Source: Cristatella mucedo
Lineage: Eukaryota > Bryozoa > Phylactolaemata > Cristatellidae
Length of the DNA: 64,000 nucleotides
Direction of reading: 5' to 3'
Assembly: GCA_009760855.2 (NCBI GenBank)
Contig: WPIO01000083.1
Coordinates: 1,026,001 to 1,090,000, forward strand
Shown here: positions 35,201 through 49,200 of the stretch, one piece after another
How the letters are laid out: the number at the start of each line of letters is the position of its first letter
How positions within the stretch are numbered: position 1 is the first letter of the stretch
Made by a program: the position numbers and the translations under genes
Notes under the pieces: model-generated
What the model saw: the letters and a program-made list of their open reading frames with translations, nothing else
What the model was told of the DNA's origin: nothing
The model's database searches: none

Positions 35201-38200
35201 TGGTGCGAAACTCGGCAGCTAGGCTTCTCTGTCGTGAGCGTCGCAGTTGCCCCATTGCACAGTTCTTGCCGACCTGCACTGGCTCCCAATATCGACTTTA
35301 AGGTTCTGTCACTCACTTGTAGGACCCTACATTCTCTGGCTTCAACTTACCTATCAGAACTACTCGCCCACCTGGCGAGGCATCGTAGCAGCCACTATTC
35401 ACACTCGAGTTGTTTAGCTGTAGTGTAGCTGTGTCAGACGAACCTCAAATTCTTTGGCTACAGTAACTTTAGTTCGTATGGTCCCAAAGCCTGGAGCTCA
35501 CTTCAGACCGACTGACATCACGACATTCTCTGACTTGACGAAATTGCTAAAAATGCACCTGTTATCACGGCATTTAGCGGGTCCTTGTGATTAGTACTTA
35601 ATACGATTATGCATGCTGACACTGTGCATTCTACCATTAACCATATTTACATGTTGACAATGTGTATGTGACTACTGACTGTATTATGTTTGTGTGGATG
35701 TTACCACGAACGATTTGGATCATGCTTCCTTCACAGCATATGTATAGTGCCCAGAAGGAGATACAGTTCTCTGAGGGTGCTATACAAATGCATTACTATT
35801 ATTTAATTACATGTTAAAGAGATTTATTTCTCAAGGGCATTATACAAATGTATTATTATCATTACTCAGAGGAAGAAATCAAGTGCTTTCACTCGGATAT
35901 ACTGGACTTTGTTTGAACGTCATTACCAAGGAGAGTATAACAAAAACATAAAGTGGTACTATTTTGTCATTTTTGTATGACTCCAGAGATAATACAAAGC
36001 TAATTTTGATTCGTTTGGTGTTCTTTCAGACTATATGTGAACCGCAAGATACCAATTTGCCAGATTTCTCATTGGAAATGGGTCAATTTCAAGTTAATCA
36101 CTGTCCTGGTCACAAAAGCAAAGTTTATAGGGAATAGTGGCTATTTTCTATACTTTTTAGCCTTAAGCAATAAAGAAATAGCTCTACCCAGGGACAAACA
36201 TAGTCTTATTGACTGGTCGTATAAAAAATGTATGCTATTCATGTATTTAATTAATCCAACATCGGCAGGAAGCTATGGTTGTAACTTCTGCAGCATTTTA
36301 AAGTTTTATTGCTAATCTAGCTGCACTGAGGTACCAAGAAAAAGTAGGAGTGACACGGCTGAATGTGCATGATCCACATGCCCCATGCATCGGCTAGTAT
36401 CAGTTCATGCCTCTTTCACGTGATATAAAATGCATTTTTAAAGGTAATCATTAGGACATTCGATTGTCAGAGGCCTCCAGGAAAGCTTGAGCCCTCTCTG
36501 TAGTGACCTACTTGGAACTGACACAGTTGGAGGGTTTTTGGGGAATGCCTCATTAGGTCTACTTGAGCCTGGTGCCCAAATACTACTTCTGTAGCTCCCC
36601 TCTCCTCTTATAGTAACAGACCCTGAATCTGCATGCTGCAGGCCTGACCGCCCCCAGAGTGCTCTTCACCCCCTCTAAAAAAATAGCTTGCACACACCCT
36701 AACTGATGATAGCCTGAAGTTGTGCTCCTGTTTAGGCCCATCTCAACAGAAATTAGTACCCCCCATTGGGGTGGGGGAGTCTAAAGCTACCTGGTGATTT
36801 CTCTTGTCGCGTCTGAACAGAAATTCGGCCGTACACCCTGGGATGCAGGTGAAGATGATTGCCGAAGCCTTGCTAACGGTAGGACTCTTCAGCGTCATCG
36901 TGGCCACATAGTATATCACTGGTCACACGGAGAACAGTTTCAGTAGAATGGCATGCAGTTATAAGCAAAAGTTGACTGTTGACCTTGTGCCATGCTATGA
37001 CGTTATCTCAATTCAAAGATGCAATGACGGTATCTCTTCACTTACTATTTGTTTTAGCCGTGACTCGTTTGCTCGTTTCTTATTAGCCCTGTAGGTGTTT
37101 GCAATTTGCTAGCAACGAATCGCACATCGATTTATTGGCAGCTTGAGACTTCTGAAGCACTTTGCTGTGTGATGCTAGGATAAGAATGTAACCAGATGAT
37201 CTAGCTTTTTATAACTGCGGTCTCCAAAACATGTGGCTTGCCTTATTTCGGTAGAACCTGAAGCTACTTGACGAAGCTGTGCCACCTTGCAAACGAATTA
37301 AAACCCGTCTGAATAGACATTGGTATTCCAAATGGAAGAGCGTAAAGCTGTGCACCGAGATGGCCATTCAACAGGCCTCTAACAATAATAATGGTAATGA
37401 CAACGACAAGAATCTTGGGAGAACTAAATCGGTTTGTAGGTTGTTTATATATTCTTGAAAGGAAGCATGACAATCAGTTAATGACAACGTGCACAGTTTC
37501 AGCATGTATAAGCACACAAATGACAATTCACACGGACGGAGCATATGCTATGAAGAAATGTTTTTTCTTAGTTGTCATCGGGTCAGTGAATGCTGTGAGG
37601 TGTGTCGATAGTGAGTTCCAGGCTTTAGGAGCATACAAACTGAAGGCGGAGTCTTTTTGCAATGTTACTTGCCTGAAAGTAGGCAGACTTCTCGGTGGAG
37701 CTGATGTAGAAATCTAAATTGAAGGTCATTTTGGAGCAGGACTTGTAGATCGAGTGCAGTAGATACAGTAGATTTGCCATTCAGTTAGAGAAAAGTTTGG
37801 CCATCTAAGTGCGAATGTCAGCGATGCATGCTTCAAGAGAGTTAAGTGAGTTAGACGTGCTTGAAAGAAGGAATCAAGGCACAGGTACAACTGTGTGTCA
37901 TCTGCCTGCTAATGGAAGCCTAGATTGTGATTGGCGATTATTTGGCAAGAGGGAGAATATAAATTGAAAAATATATGGACCTAGAACAGATGCTTGGTGT
38001 ACCCCATACTTTAAAGGCTCACGGCATGAGTGTTGGCTGCTGACTTCCATGCTCCGAAATAAACCACTGAGATATAACCTTAACCATTTTAGTGCAGTGC
38101 CAGTGATGTACAGGCAAGCGAGATGTTAGGTGCTCAAGAGGGAATAAGAGATCAGTGTCAAAACCTTCGGAGATATCCAGCAGAAGTAACAGAGAGGCTC

Positions 38201-38245
38201 TACTGAAGTCTTGATTTCTGAGGTCATTATGCACCAAGAGCAGGA

Positions 38246-38313
<68 letters not shown>

Positions 38314-40177
38314 TCTATGTTACTGACAAAGAAGTTAAAAAAACGATCTGACATGGAAGTGGTTGAGGAGATGGTTAATTGTAAACATCAGAATTTTTAG
38401 CTATTGCATCTGTGATTACAATCTGCTTTTTTAGAAGCAAGACTTGGCCTTAGCTAAGATGGATTGGCACACAATGCAATAGTTCTAGTATGCCTGCTGA
38501 TGAATAGTCAGTCCTGATCTTTTGTGTGGTTTTTCAAGCTCTCACTTAGTAGTCCTTGCTACATTAAAGCCTGCAGGAAACTACGGCCATCTGGGCGAGG
38601 GTCTACATTGTGCTTTGTCAGAATTAAACTCATCAAGAATATTAGCTAGCGTCATCTTGTAGCATTCTACATGTGAAGACAAGTTCGATGCAGGATTTTG
38701 CAGGGGGGACAAGAAAGATATTTTTGTATAGACAGCATTAATGTCAAGTCTTAAGGCTTTGCAATTCACGGAGGTTTTTGATACCGAATATGGATACAGA
38801 CTGCAGACTGAATTAAATTCGAACGTGGTCAGATGTGCAGAATATCTTGATAGCAGGAATTGACATATCGTATCGTATCGTATAGTATCGTATTCGGATA
38901 TTTCATCGAGTGCATGACTTTGTTGTGACTGTGGCATACTCATGATTCAGAAGAGAAAATGAATTAGCCAATGCACGAATTTTAGCATACAAGTCAGTTG
39001 GACTATCAAAGTTAATGTTAGAATCAGCTAGGATGAGAAAGGGGTGATTTTTTCTGGAAACTAAATCGAAATTTTATCAGAAAAATCTTCATCAACTATA
39101 GATTACTGTCACCATGGATAGTTTGCTGTTGGAAGGACTCAGTCAAAGAGATCTAAAGGACTGCTTTGAGGGGACTACAAACGGCTTCAAACTGAGCATG
39201 GGGAGAGCAGCAATGGCTATTTCACCTCCAGTTTTATTTTACTTCTGGGCATGGAAGGGAAGAGAAGTCTGTAGGAGTGGCTTTGGTTACGCGCCGTCAG
39301 TCGATTTCAGCTGTTCTTAGTCACAGCAAACAGGTCAAGGGCATGGTCGAGTATCCTTCACGTATTATTATTAGGGGTTTATTGCGCATAGAGAGTGCAT
39401 TCTATAGGCTCACGAAAAGAATGGCCACCAGAGTTGTTGCTGGCCAAGTGACCACCAAAATGAAATATTAGCTGATTTAACATCCTCACTTGTATATTGA
39501 CAGAAGAGCCTTAATAGCTGTCACCGCTGCTTGCAGTTGGCAATAAAGAATCGCCCACTGCAGGATTCGAATCCACGTCCTCGGTCGTGAAGAGCAAGCA
39601 TGTTTACCTTCTGGGCTATTATGGCCCTCAGGACAAAGCTGGAGCGATTCACTTCAGTGCATGAGGAAAAGCACTGGGTGGCTCGAAACAACGCTAGAAA
39701 TACTGGCAATGTCCCATTACCCTCTCACCTGGTTTGTCTGAGCTTTCTGCAAGAGATGAAGCCGTATGTCTAAAACGAGTTACTTCAATTATCTTCTCTA
39801 GAAGAAATTCGTCGCCCATAAATATTGTTTTGCCTCAGAATACTCCACAAAGAATTCTCCCGAAAACATTGATGGCACTCTCTAGAAACCTATGCATCGC
39901 AATTCTACCCCAGAAAGCATTTTGACCCCACCGAAAAACCGCCCCCTCTGGAGAACCCATGAAGCTGAGTGCCATCGGGGTGCTGCTCGCCCTGCGTGTA
40001 GAGCGGCTCTCTGAGCCAGATGCCCCCCTCCAAGGTTAGTGCAGTTCACAGAGGGCACCAACCTCCAGGCTTTCGTGAGAGGGCTAAAGCAGCCGTCCCA
40101 GCTGTGAGCCTGCAGTGCCTAGCTTTCGAGTTTCCTGTCGAGGTGGGGGAAGCCAGAGCCACTCTTACGGTGTAGAG

Positions 40178-40238
<61 letters not shown>

Positions 40239-43200
40239 TGCATGCATGCGTGCATGCGCGTGTGTGTGGCCTCAGGTATTTCTAGCGGCCTTGCTGAAGT
40301 GCTTCGGAGATGTCTGCCCTTGCTCAAAGCTCGCCGATTCGTTTTATTGCAGCTTGTCTGTTGCGTACTGTCACGTGACCAGTGCCCCAGCTCAGTGACC
40401 TAGCCACGAGTTTACCTGCGGGTCTTATTTTTTAATTGGATGTAGGGCGTTCAGCGCTGTGGAAACATTGGAGTCGGCGTTTGCACTTCAATGGAACATA
40501 ACCAATCCAGCACCACTTAGTGTACAGGAAGTTGTTGATTGCGCGACAAACAACTATGGCTGCAATGGTGGCAACGTTGCGCCGGCCTATGATTGGCTGA
40601 TTGAGGTACAGTAGCTAAGGGACCACTAGCGCTGTAGTCCTCGTGCCACTGCCGCTTACGTTGGCGCTGCTGTCTGCTCTGCTGAGGCACCGTGCAATGC
40701 CTTGGTTGTTTTACTCTTACAGCAGCACCCAGTGAGCCGTGCTAGCTTGATAATCCGTGTGCATCACCGTTCTTCCTTCCTCTGCATGCTTCTCTCACGT
40801 TGCAGTCCAGCATGTCTCACGCTTGCTTGCACGCTTACTTTCCAGACAGGCATGCCATTAGTGGTGGAGAGCAGATATCCCGTGACGGACAAGCCAGAGT
40901 ACTGCACTTACTTCACTCAGCCAGTTGCTGGGGTTTTTCTGACCAACTATTCGTGCTACAGGTACGGTAATTAGCTTTCTCATTTAGGGCAGCAACGCTG
41001 CAGCCGTGGAACGTCTCCTGCTGGCGGCACTCATGGCAGCTCGTTTCTGTAGCTGCTGCGATCCTCATTTACAGGCTTGCACCTGTGCTGTGCCATAGTT
41101 TCTTGTGTGAGCAAGCAAATCTTCAAAATCTTGCCTGCTGTTCTATTTGCCCTCATGCTTGCAGATGTCTGTCATGCTCTTTAATTTGGGAAGTAAGCCT
41201 GTTAATTAAACATATCCTGATCCTTCTTGAAATATGTGTTAAGACTCTACCTGAATTTGTGAAATGGGTAAAATTTCCGTGGGAGTACGTGCCAGTGCAG
41301 GCATTAGCGATGGATGTGCAATGCAAGCCTCCCCCTCTTGTCTTGCATAATTGACTTCATACTCGCCTAGGTTTGTTGGTGCGGAGGATCTGCTTAGGCA
41401 GCACTTATATCACTTTGGACCAGTGGCAGCTGTTGTTGATGCAACTACTTGGAACGACTATCTTGGTGGGATAATTCAGTGGCACTGCACTGATAACATT
41501 AACCACTATATACAATTGGTTGGCTATGATATGACAGGTTTGTATTTTAAGCCTCTGCCACCGCGTGTTGGCTACTGCGTTAAGTGTACGAGCTTTTAGG
41601 TGAGCTTGTGGGTGCAGCCACACGTAGGACTTAATATCATCCACGTGTCTATATTTTTGCTGCCAACTTTGTCCGTGTCAGCTAATTGGTCCATTCTTGC
41701 TTCTAATGCTTCATTTTATGTATATCATTTCCTTTATGTCTACGCAGCAATTCCCTTTTATAGTAGCCTTGTGCTGCACAAATCACCTAGTTTGTTTAAG
41801 CCGAGCAATGTGGCATGTAGTTTACTCTTGCCAAGTACAGACATTAATAGGCAGCTTGTACTGCCAATTCTTTGGAAGCTGCTGTAGTGTATGGATCTCC
41901 ATTTGTGACCCCATAAAAACTAAGTGGCTGTTTTGCTAAAGAGTTTTTCAAAGCCCGAGTGGCTTTCGGTGTAATATAATACCCAATAGACGTATTCTCA
42001 TGCAACAGAAAAGAAACTGAGAAGCATAGCTGAGTCAAGAGAAGGACAGTCGAGGAAGTTAGCTGTGTCAAAACTGCAGTGCGAGACGGCTTGAAAGGAT
42101 ATGCCTGAGTCGCCAGCAGGAGAGAAAGTGCTATTGCATAAGAATCACGGAATTGAGCGGGACAGTCTTGGACCCGCAGAGCAAAAGCTTCTGTTGCCTG
42201 CAGCCTTCATGTGAAAGAATGGAACACCTAATTTATTGTCCACAGAGGAGGGCACAAAGAGGCTTTCTTAGCATAAGGTTAAGGTACTCACTGTTCACGA
42301 CCCGAGTAGTGGGTTTCAAGTCCTGCAGTGGTCGATCCTTTATTGACCGCTGCAAGTAGAAGTGCTAGCTGTGAAGGTTCTCCTGCTGCTATATAAATGA
42401 GGCTGTTAAATCAGCTCACCTTTAAAACAGGTGCAGTAGTTCAGTTAGGGGTGAAGGGTGACCCCAGTGGGTAATGTGGTTCAGAGTAAGAATTTTTCCC
42501 TGTATTCATTGATTAACCGTTTGCCATTATAGCTCTTCTTAATAAATTTAGAAACGTGACTGAATTTTTTGTATTTATTAAATCTTGCAGCCATATTCTG
42601 TTCCAACGGAATAATAATAATAATGATGACGATACATTTGAAATAGATAACAAGAATAACATAATTAGGGGTGACATGCACAGGGTAAGTATGCAAGTAT
42701 GGTTAGTGGCAGGATGTACAGTGTCAGCACACAAAACCACACAAAGGTCGAATCGCAGGGACCCACTAAATGCTTTAATAAATAGATGAGCTTTAGTTTC
42801 TTTTTGAATGTGGTCAAGTCAGAAGAGTCGTGATGCAAGTCAGAAGTGAGTTCCAGGCTTTGGGAGAATGCAAACTAAAGGCACGGTCTCCGAAATATTT
42901 GAGGTTTGTACGACATTTAGGGAAACAATTGTATTCCGAAAATCGGGTGCTACGATGCTTAGCCTGGTGGGGGATTAGATCTGATAGGTAGGCTGGAGCC
43001 AAAAAATGAAGGGACCTAAAAGTGAGTGACCAAACCTTGAAGTCGATGCGTTGCTTGACAGTGAACCAGTGCAGGCCGGCGAGAAGTGGTGAGATGTGGC
43101 AACTGCGATGCTCATGACAGACAAGCCTGGCTGTGGAGTTTTGCACCAGCTGTAAGCACCTGATTGCACAAGCCGGTAGACCAGCAAGCAGTGAGTTACA

Positions 43201-46200
43201 GAAGCCAAAGCAGAATGGCACACATCATGGACCAGTTTAGATGCTGTATCTCCATCTAAAAACGCACGAATTTTAGCAATGTTATGTAGCTGAAAGTAGG
43301 CAGACTTGACTCTGGAGTTGATGTGGTCGTCTAATGAAAGGTCACTTTTGAACATGACACCTAGATTTCGTGCAGATTCAAAAGGAGATATGCTGAAAGA
43401 GCCGATTTTGAGCATTAACCTTTCCAATGTCTGAATCACACTTGATTTGCCCATAACTAGTAAGTTGGTTATATCATCATTCAATTTAAGAACGTTAGCT
43501 GCCATCCATATACAGATGTCATCAATAAGGGAGTTAAGAGAATTCGACATGCTGGAAAGCTGAAAGGGATTAAAGCAAAGGTACAACTGAGTGTCATCTG
43601 CATAGAAGTGAAAGCCTAGATTGTGCCTGACAATCACATCGGCAAGAGGGAGAGTATAAATCGTGAAAAGAATGGGACCGAGCACAGATCCCTGAGGTAT
43701 CTCATGTTTGAGAGGTTCATTGGGTGACTGAATGAGGTATGCATGCGGTCAGATAAGAAGATTTTGGTAATAATTGGTTATGACAAAGAGCAGTGGTAGG
43801 AGAAAAATTTGGTCGAGTGTATTAACCATAATGTTAGTAGGGCCGTGCACATGAGCCACAAGAGACAATGAGTCAGTCAGTGCACGAAATTAAGTGCTGA
43901 AGGCGTTAGATACGTTATCAAAATGAATGTTGAAATCACCCATAATTAAGAAAGGTCGATTTCTTGCACACAGAATCGAAATGAGATCAGATAAATGTGA
44001 CATAAAGGAGGACTCGGTACCTGGTGGGCGATCGACTACAGCCACCATCGGTAGCTTGTTGTCGGGTGAAATCGTGACAATAGATTCGAAAGACTGCTTT
44101 GAGGGTAATGAAAATGGCTTGCAGTCAAAGTTCGAGCATATGATAATAGTGAATACATCCTTAGTTTTGATTGATCTGGCGGCATGAAAAAAGGAGAAAC
44201 TAGTCGGGTTAGGGTAGCGTCTTTAATTGTCGGGCAGTTTATAATTTTAGCTAAATTTTAGTCATGGCGAGCAGGTCGACACAGTTTTTAGAAATCAGGT
44301 CGCTTATTGCTAGGGCTTTATTGCACATTGAGCAAGGATTTAAAAGACAAGCATTAAGCTGGACTGCTGGAATATAGCAGGCATGATAACCACTAAGTTA
44401 GAGAGATTCACAGTAAAACTTGAGGAAGAACGTGCTGAGAGGTTCGAGACTATGCTAGGAATACCAAGCGAGTGGTCCTTAGCTTGCAGCTCCGGCCAAA
44501 TGAGTGGCAGCTCAGCTTGTGCCCCGGCCCTGCGGTGCTCCGGGGGCGCTTTTTTCTATTAATGCATAATTCACGGAGCTTAGCAACAGCAATAACATCT
44601 CGGAACGCATTTGAACTACGATAACCAAGCGATAATGGGTACAGAGGATCATAACTAGCATGCAGGTTACCTGCAGCCAGCAGATCTAACGCTGCCGTCG
44701 GCGAGGCAGACTCAGCAGCCCGAAGCGATAAGCACTTGGATGTGCATAGGCACGTAATTTCTTACACTTCATGAATTTATCCCTAATCCCGGACCGGGAT
44801 CGAGCATGATGACTAGCTGTGATCCCGGTCTTATGAATAAAACTTTCACTGAACGACAAGCAGTCACAAAGAAGATACCTAAACTATGAGAATTTGATGA
44901 ATATAGCACTACGACATCACAAATCGGAAGAGTTAAGTCACTTATTTTAGCCTTATGTCAAGAGTTTCTATGAGGAAGAGTATAGTGTTGTCTTAATATT
45001 AATGCATTTGTATAGCACCCTCAGAAAACTGAATCTCTTTTTAGGCACTGTACAGATGCTGTATAGAAAGCATTACCAAATTATTAGTGGTAACGTCTGC
45101 AAGCAGCAAGCATAATGTAAGGTACATGCACACGAAAGACGAATCACAAAGATCCACCAAATGCTGTAATAAATAGGTTAAAGCTTCTTCTTAAATGTCG
45201 TCATGTCAAGGGACGTTGTGACCTGCGTTGGTAGTGAGGTTCAGACTTTGGGAGCATAGGAACTAAAAGGACGGTCATCAATGGTTTTGAGGTTCATACG
45301 AGGTATGGCTAAACGATTCGAGTCAGAACAGCAGGTTGTACGATTCTTAGCCTGATGGGGAAGTAATTCTGATAGCTAGGCTGGAGCCAGAGAATGAAGG
45401 GACCTAGAAGTGAGTGATAGAACTTTGAAGTCGATGCGTTGCTTGATTGGGAGCCAGTTTAGGTCGGCAAGAAGCGGTGGGATGTGGCATATGGGATGCT
45501 CACGACAGACAACCCTGGCTGCAGAGTTTTCTACCGAATGTAAGCCTCTGATTGCACATGCTGGTAGACCAGCAAGCAGTAAGTTGAAGAAATCGAGACG
45601 GAACGTCACAAATGCATTGGCTAGTTTTGATGCAGTATCCATGTCTAAGCAAGCCCGAATTTCAGCAATTTTATGTCGCTGCGAAAGAAGGTAGACTTGA
45701 CTGTCGAGCTGATGTGGTCGTCTAATGAAATGTCACTTTGGTACAGGACATTTAGATTACGTGCAGATTCAACGGGAGATATTTAGTCATCGCTCGTTTA
45801 TCTTATGAAAATTAGCCGCGTCCTGGACTTAATGTAGGAAAGCCAGGCATTCAATTTATTTTCAATCCGATACTGACTCTGATTGAAATGGCAATACTGG
45901 CTGAGTGTAATAAGGATTTAAGTGATAGCCATGCCATGCGAATGAGTTAGCTTCCCACGAGGTTTTTTATAACTGAAGAAAAGAAAGGGCCAGAACATGC
46001 CCTTTTAGAACTCAGCATTTAACTTTTCATCAGAATGAGACTTGACATGATCAGACCAGTACGATTTGAACCTTGTCCGAGCCTCATTAGTTAGGCTCCT
46101 CGCTGTTCTAAATCATTAAAGTAGGATAATATGATCAATAGTATCTAATTCTGCTGGTAGATTGAGCATGACCTAGGCGATGTTATTCATGTTGTTTATC

Positions 46201-49200
46201 AAGCAAGACCAGCACCACTCACCACTCGATCGTGTTTCCTTTGAAGCAAATGTAAAGTGCCTAGAGAGAGATTGAGTTCTCCTAGGTTGCTTTATTAAGT
46301 GTTATTATTATTATTAAGCAGTGAAGTTAGCACCAGCGTTGCTAACTGGTACATAATTTACACGGAGAACAGTTTTAGTGGAATGACATGCAGTTTTAAG
46401 TAGAAGTTTACTATTTATACTATATTATTATTTATATTTAGATATATCTATATTTATTTATATTTATTATATTTATATTTATATTATTTATTTACTATTT
46501 ATATTTATTTATTTATTTACTATTTAGTTTACTATACCTTGTGTCATGCGAGTGCAGCGTTTCTCTTCTTCGGTCATTTGTTTTAGTCTTGACTCATTAG
46601 TTCATTGTCTCACCCAACAGCTCAATAAATGTTTGCAATTTATTAGCAACAAATTGGACACCGATTTCTAGGCAGCTTAGGGCTCCTGAAGCAATTTGTT
46701 TTTTAATGCTATGAAAAGAATTATGCAGGTGATCGTATTATTATTAACCATCTTTGATAAGTAGCCCAGAAGTTACAGGGTGGTTCTCAACACATTCCAC
46801 ACGTGGAATTTTTTCGGCTCAGTACGGCAGCAGGCGTCCTTCATTCCTTCTGTTTATTGAAGTTACTACTTTGCTTGCAACATCAACTACTGCTCTGCCC
46901 ACATGCATGTTCCTATTCAGTGAAGTCAAGTATCACTACACGGGACCTCTTATGGGAGTTACTGTGGGCGTAGCATCGCCAACATGTTGCCTTGCCCTAG
47001 CCTGAGGGGCACCGCTGATTGGGCGGAGGCTTGCCTGAATGGCCACCCAGTTATGCAATCTTTTCAGCCACTCTCTTGTTCAGCTCCCGGAGTCGCGAGT
47101 GGACGTGTTGTCCGGCTCCTGCTCGCGGACGTGTACTGCCCGTGAATTTGATCGATTACGTCTTGTAGAGAGGTCAGTGACTCCTTTTGTTATTGGTGCT
47201 TGCTGCACCTCGTCAACCTTCCGGGCCCTAAGCCAACATTACCCCCCTTTCCCCAGACCCGTGTAAGTCAAATAGCAGACATGGTCACTTGTTGCTGACT
47301 GAGGTAGATTTAATTTTGGCAGCTCAGCATCCATTTGCTCTTAAAAACACATGTATTCAACGGAGCAGTACGTCGCAGTTTGGACCGAGTTCGTAAGTGG
47401 TAATTTCAAGCCACCACTTTAAGCCCGTGTTGTGCCGTGCATGTGGTTGTCTCGATTGCTCAATCAGTAAGACCACTGGGCCGGTAACCTAGAGCTTGGG
47501 GATCATTTCATGCTTAGGGGTAACTTTTTTGGCATCTAAAAAGCTGTACCGGATTTAGGAGCCATATTTATATAGCAGCAGAAGAGCATTAATGGCTGTC
47601 ACCTCTGCTTGCAATGTGCAATAAATGATTGCCCACTGCAGGACTCGGACCTGCGACCTTGAGGGTCGTGAAAAGCAAGCGCCTTAAAGAAAAGAAAAGA
47701 AAGTCCCATTAGAAAAGCAAGTCCCATTGCACATGCCTTTCGATCATCGTGTATTTTGAAAAGAGAAAATGGCAGTAGTAAATCGGCATTTGGGTTTCCA
47801 GTTCAGTGCCTTGCACAGTAGTTGCAATCATTTGGAGCACTCTTTTTTCAATAGGCCGGGCATTCTTCTATACTAGTGGCGTACGTCACAGGCTGTATAG
47901 TATCCTTTGAGGGTTAGTTACCAGCAAATCAAAGCCTAAATCCAAGGTCCAGACCCATGTAAAAACTTGCAATTTATTCAATTGGTGTAGTCGTCAGAAC
48001 AGATTGAGGAAATGCTGCTTGATGGAAACAGCAGTAAGGTTAAACGGTATGGTAACTTGTAAACTTAGCCGGACTCAGTTGTCAGAAGATGTATGCATCA
48101 GGTAATGAGAAATGTTACTTAAGACCAGAAATGCTTATCTGTTTGGATGCATTTCTTTGAATGTAGGCACACTGGCCTTTTTTTAGGACCTGTGCCCTAT
48201 TACATCGCCCGGAACTCCTGGGGGAGCGATTGGGGAAATAACGGCTATTTGTACATTAAAACTGATGGCAACGTCTGTGGTAAGTATTTTAGGGCTTCCT
48301 AAAGCCACGAGACCTTGGCAGCGTAAGTGTTTTTTTTGCCTTTTTTCCATTATTGTTGTTCGAATTAGAAGGTCAATATACCCCTTATTGGATGTGATCT
48401 CAAGCTTGCGCATTAACCAGTTTGCTCTATGTCGAAGTACGGTTTGATGCCATTTTAGTCATAGGTGGCACAGTAGAAAATGTCATTTAGTCCATGCCTA
48501 GCTTAGACTGGCGGGCTGCCAGCATGAATAAATGCCCATACCATTGGTCGGTGTAGCTGGAACAAGTTATTAACAACTGGTTCTTGTAATAGCTCGTGAT
48601 GCACTGTTAATGGGGCCTTCTTGCGGAATAAATATGGAAAAATACTGTAGTGTAGAGGAGAAAGACAGGATGAGCCAACTCATTTAAACCTTTGCAGTCA
48701 CCTTCAAGAAGGCTTACCATTTGCATTTTTTCATCACTTCACAGATGTGATCATTATATGCCTTGACACAACTATTAACATGAGAACCATGCAATTGTGA
48801 ATAATTTCATAAATTTTCTGTTTTTAATGAATCCGAATCTCACCACTGTATTTCCAGCAGCAATTTACAGTTTGTCAATTCCCTGGGTCTTAGCGCAGGA
48901 GCTAAGGTGCTCGGCCGTTAGGGTTCTTCTGCTGTGACACAAATAAGGCTGTTAAATCAGCTAACAATTTTTATAATAGCTTCTCTTCACCTGCCACCCT
49001 GCACTTACACAGATATTTCCTCTGCTGCTGCTGTTTGGTGCAGTCAACCTACAGCTTGATACATTAAACCGAGCAGGATGGCTCAGTACTGACATGCTGT
49101 TTTTGCTAATCTATGATTAAGCAGCCACATCGGTAAAGGTATACGTTTTACTATTATTATATTGGTTGGTATCCTCCCAGATGCTGCCGGCTTGGCCATG

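Larger units (their letters stand above)
37470..39460 (-). mobile_element. LINE copy, endonuclease and RT fingers, minus strand
   Basis: On the - strand it reads endonuclease remnants (38950-39460), the linker with EFNSDKAQC near 38600-38650, an RT block [13 protein letters not shown] near 38160 and part of the 3' region. The RT C-terminus is internally deleted near 37675. A (CT)n tract expanded inside it. Confidence 0.8.
30971..40445 (+). other. CTSO: CTSO intron 4, 9.5 kb, transposon-rich
   Basis: Largest intron of the gene. Holds three LINE pieces, a hAT-like element, a SINE, an unclassified dispersed repeat, a 60-nt (CT)n tract and a (TG)n tract. Unassigned stretches: 30971-31680, 31870-33300, 33650-34780, 35880-36890. 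Confidence 0.85.
41538..48186 (+). other. CTSO: CTSO intron 7, 6.6 kb, transposon-rich
   Basis: Contains two SINE copies, three LINE pieces, the second copy of an unclassified repeat and an AT tract. Unassigned: 41538-42260, 46745-47430, 47700-48186. A stretch at 46750-47280 is open on the + strand without a known motif. Confidence 0.85.

Noticed and set aside
40046-40403. Frames coding Cys-Val or His-Thr repeats
   Set aside because: Produced by the (TG)n tract in CTSO intron 4.
47440-47547. True tRNA gene
   Set aside because: B box is decayed and the arms do not pair well by eye; more like a SINE head.
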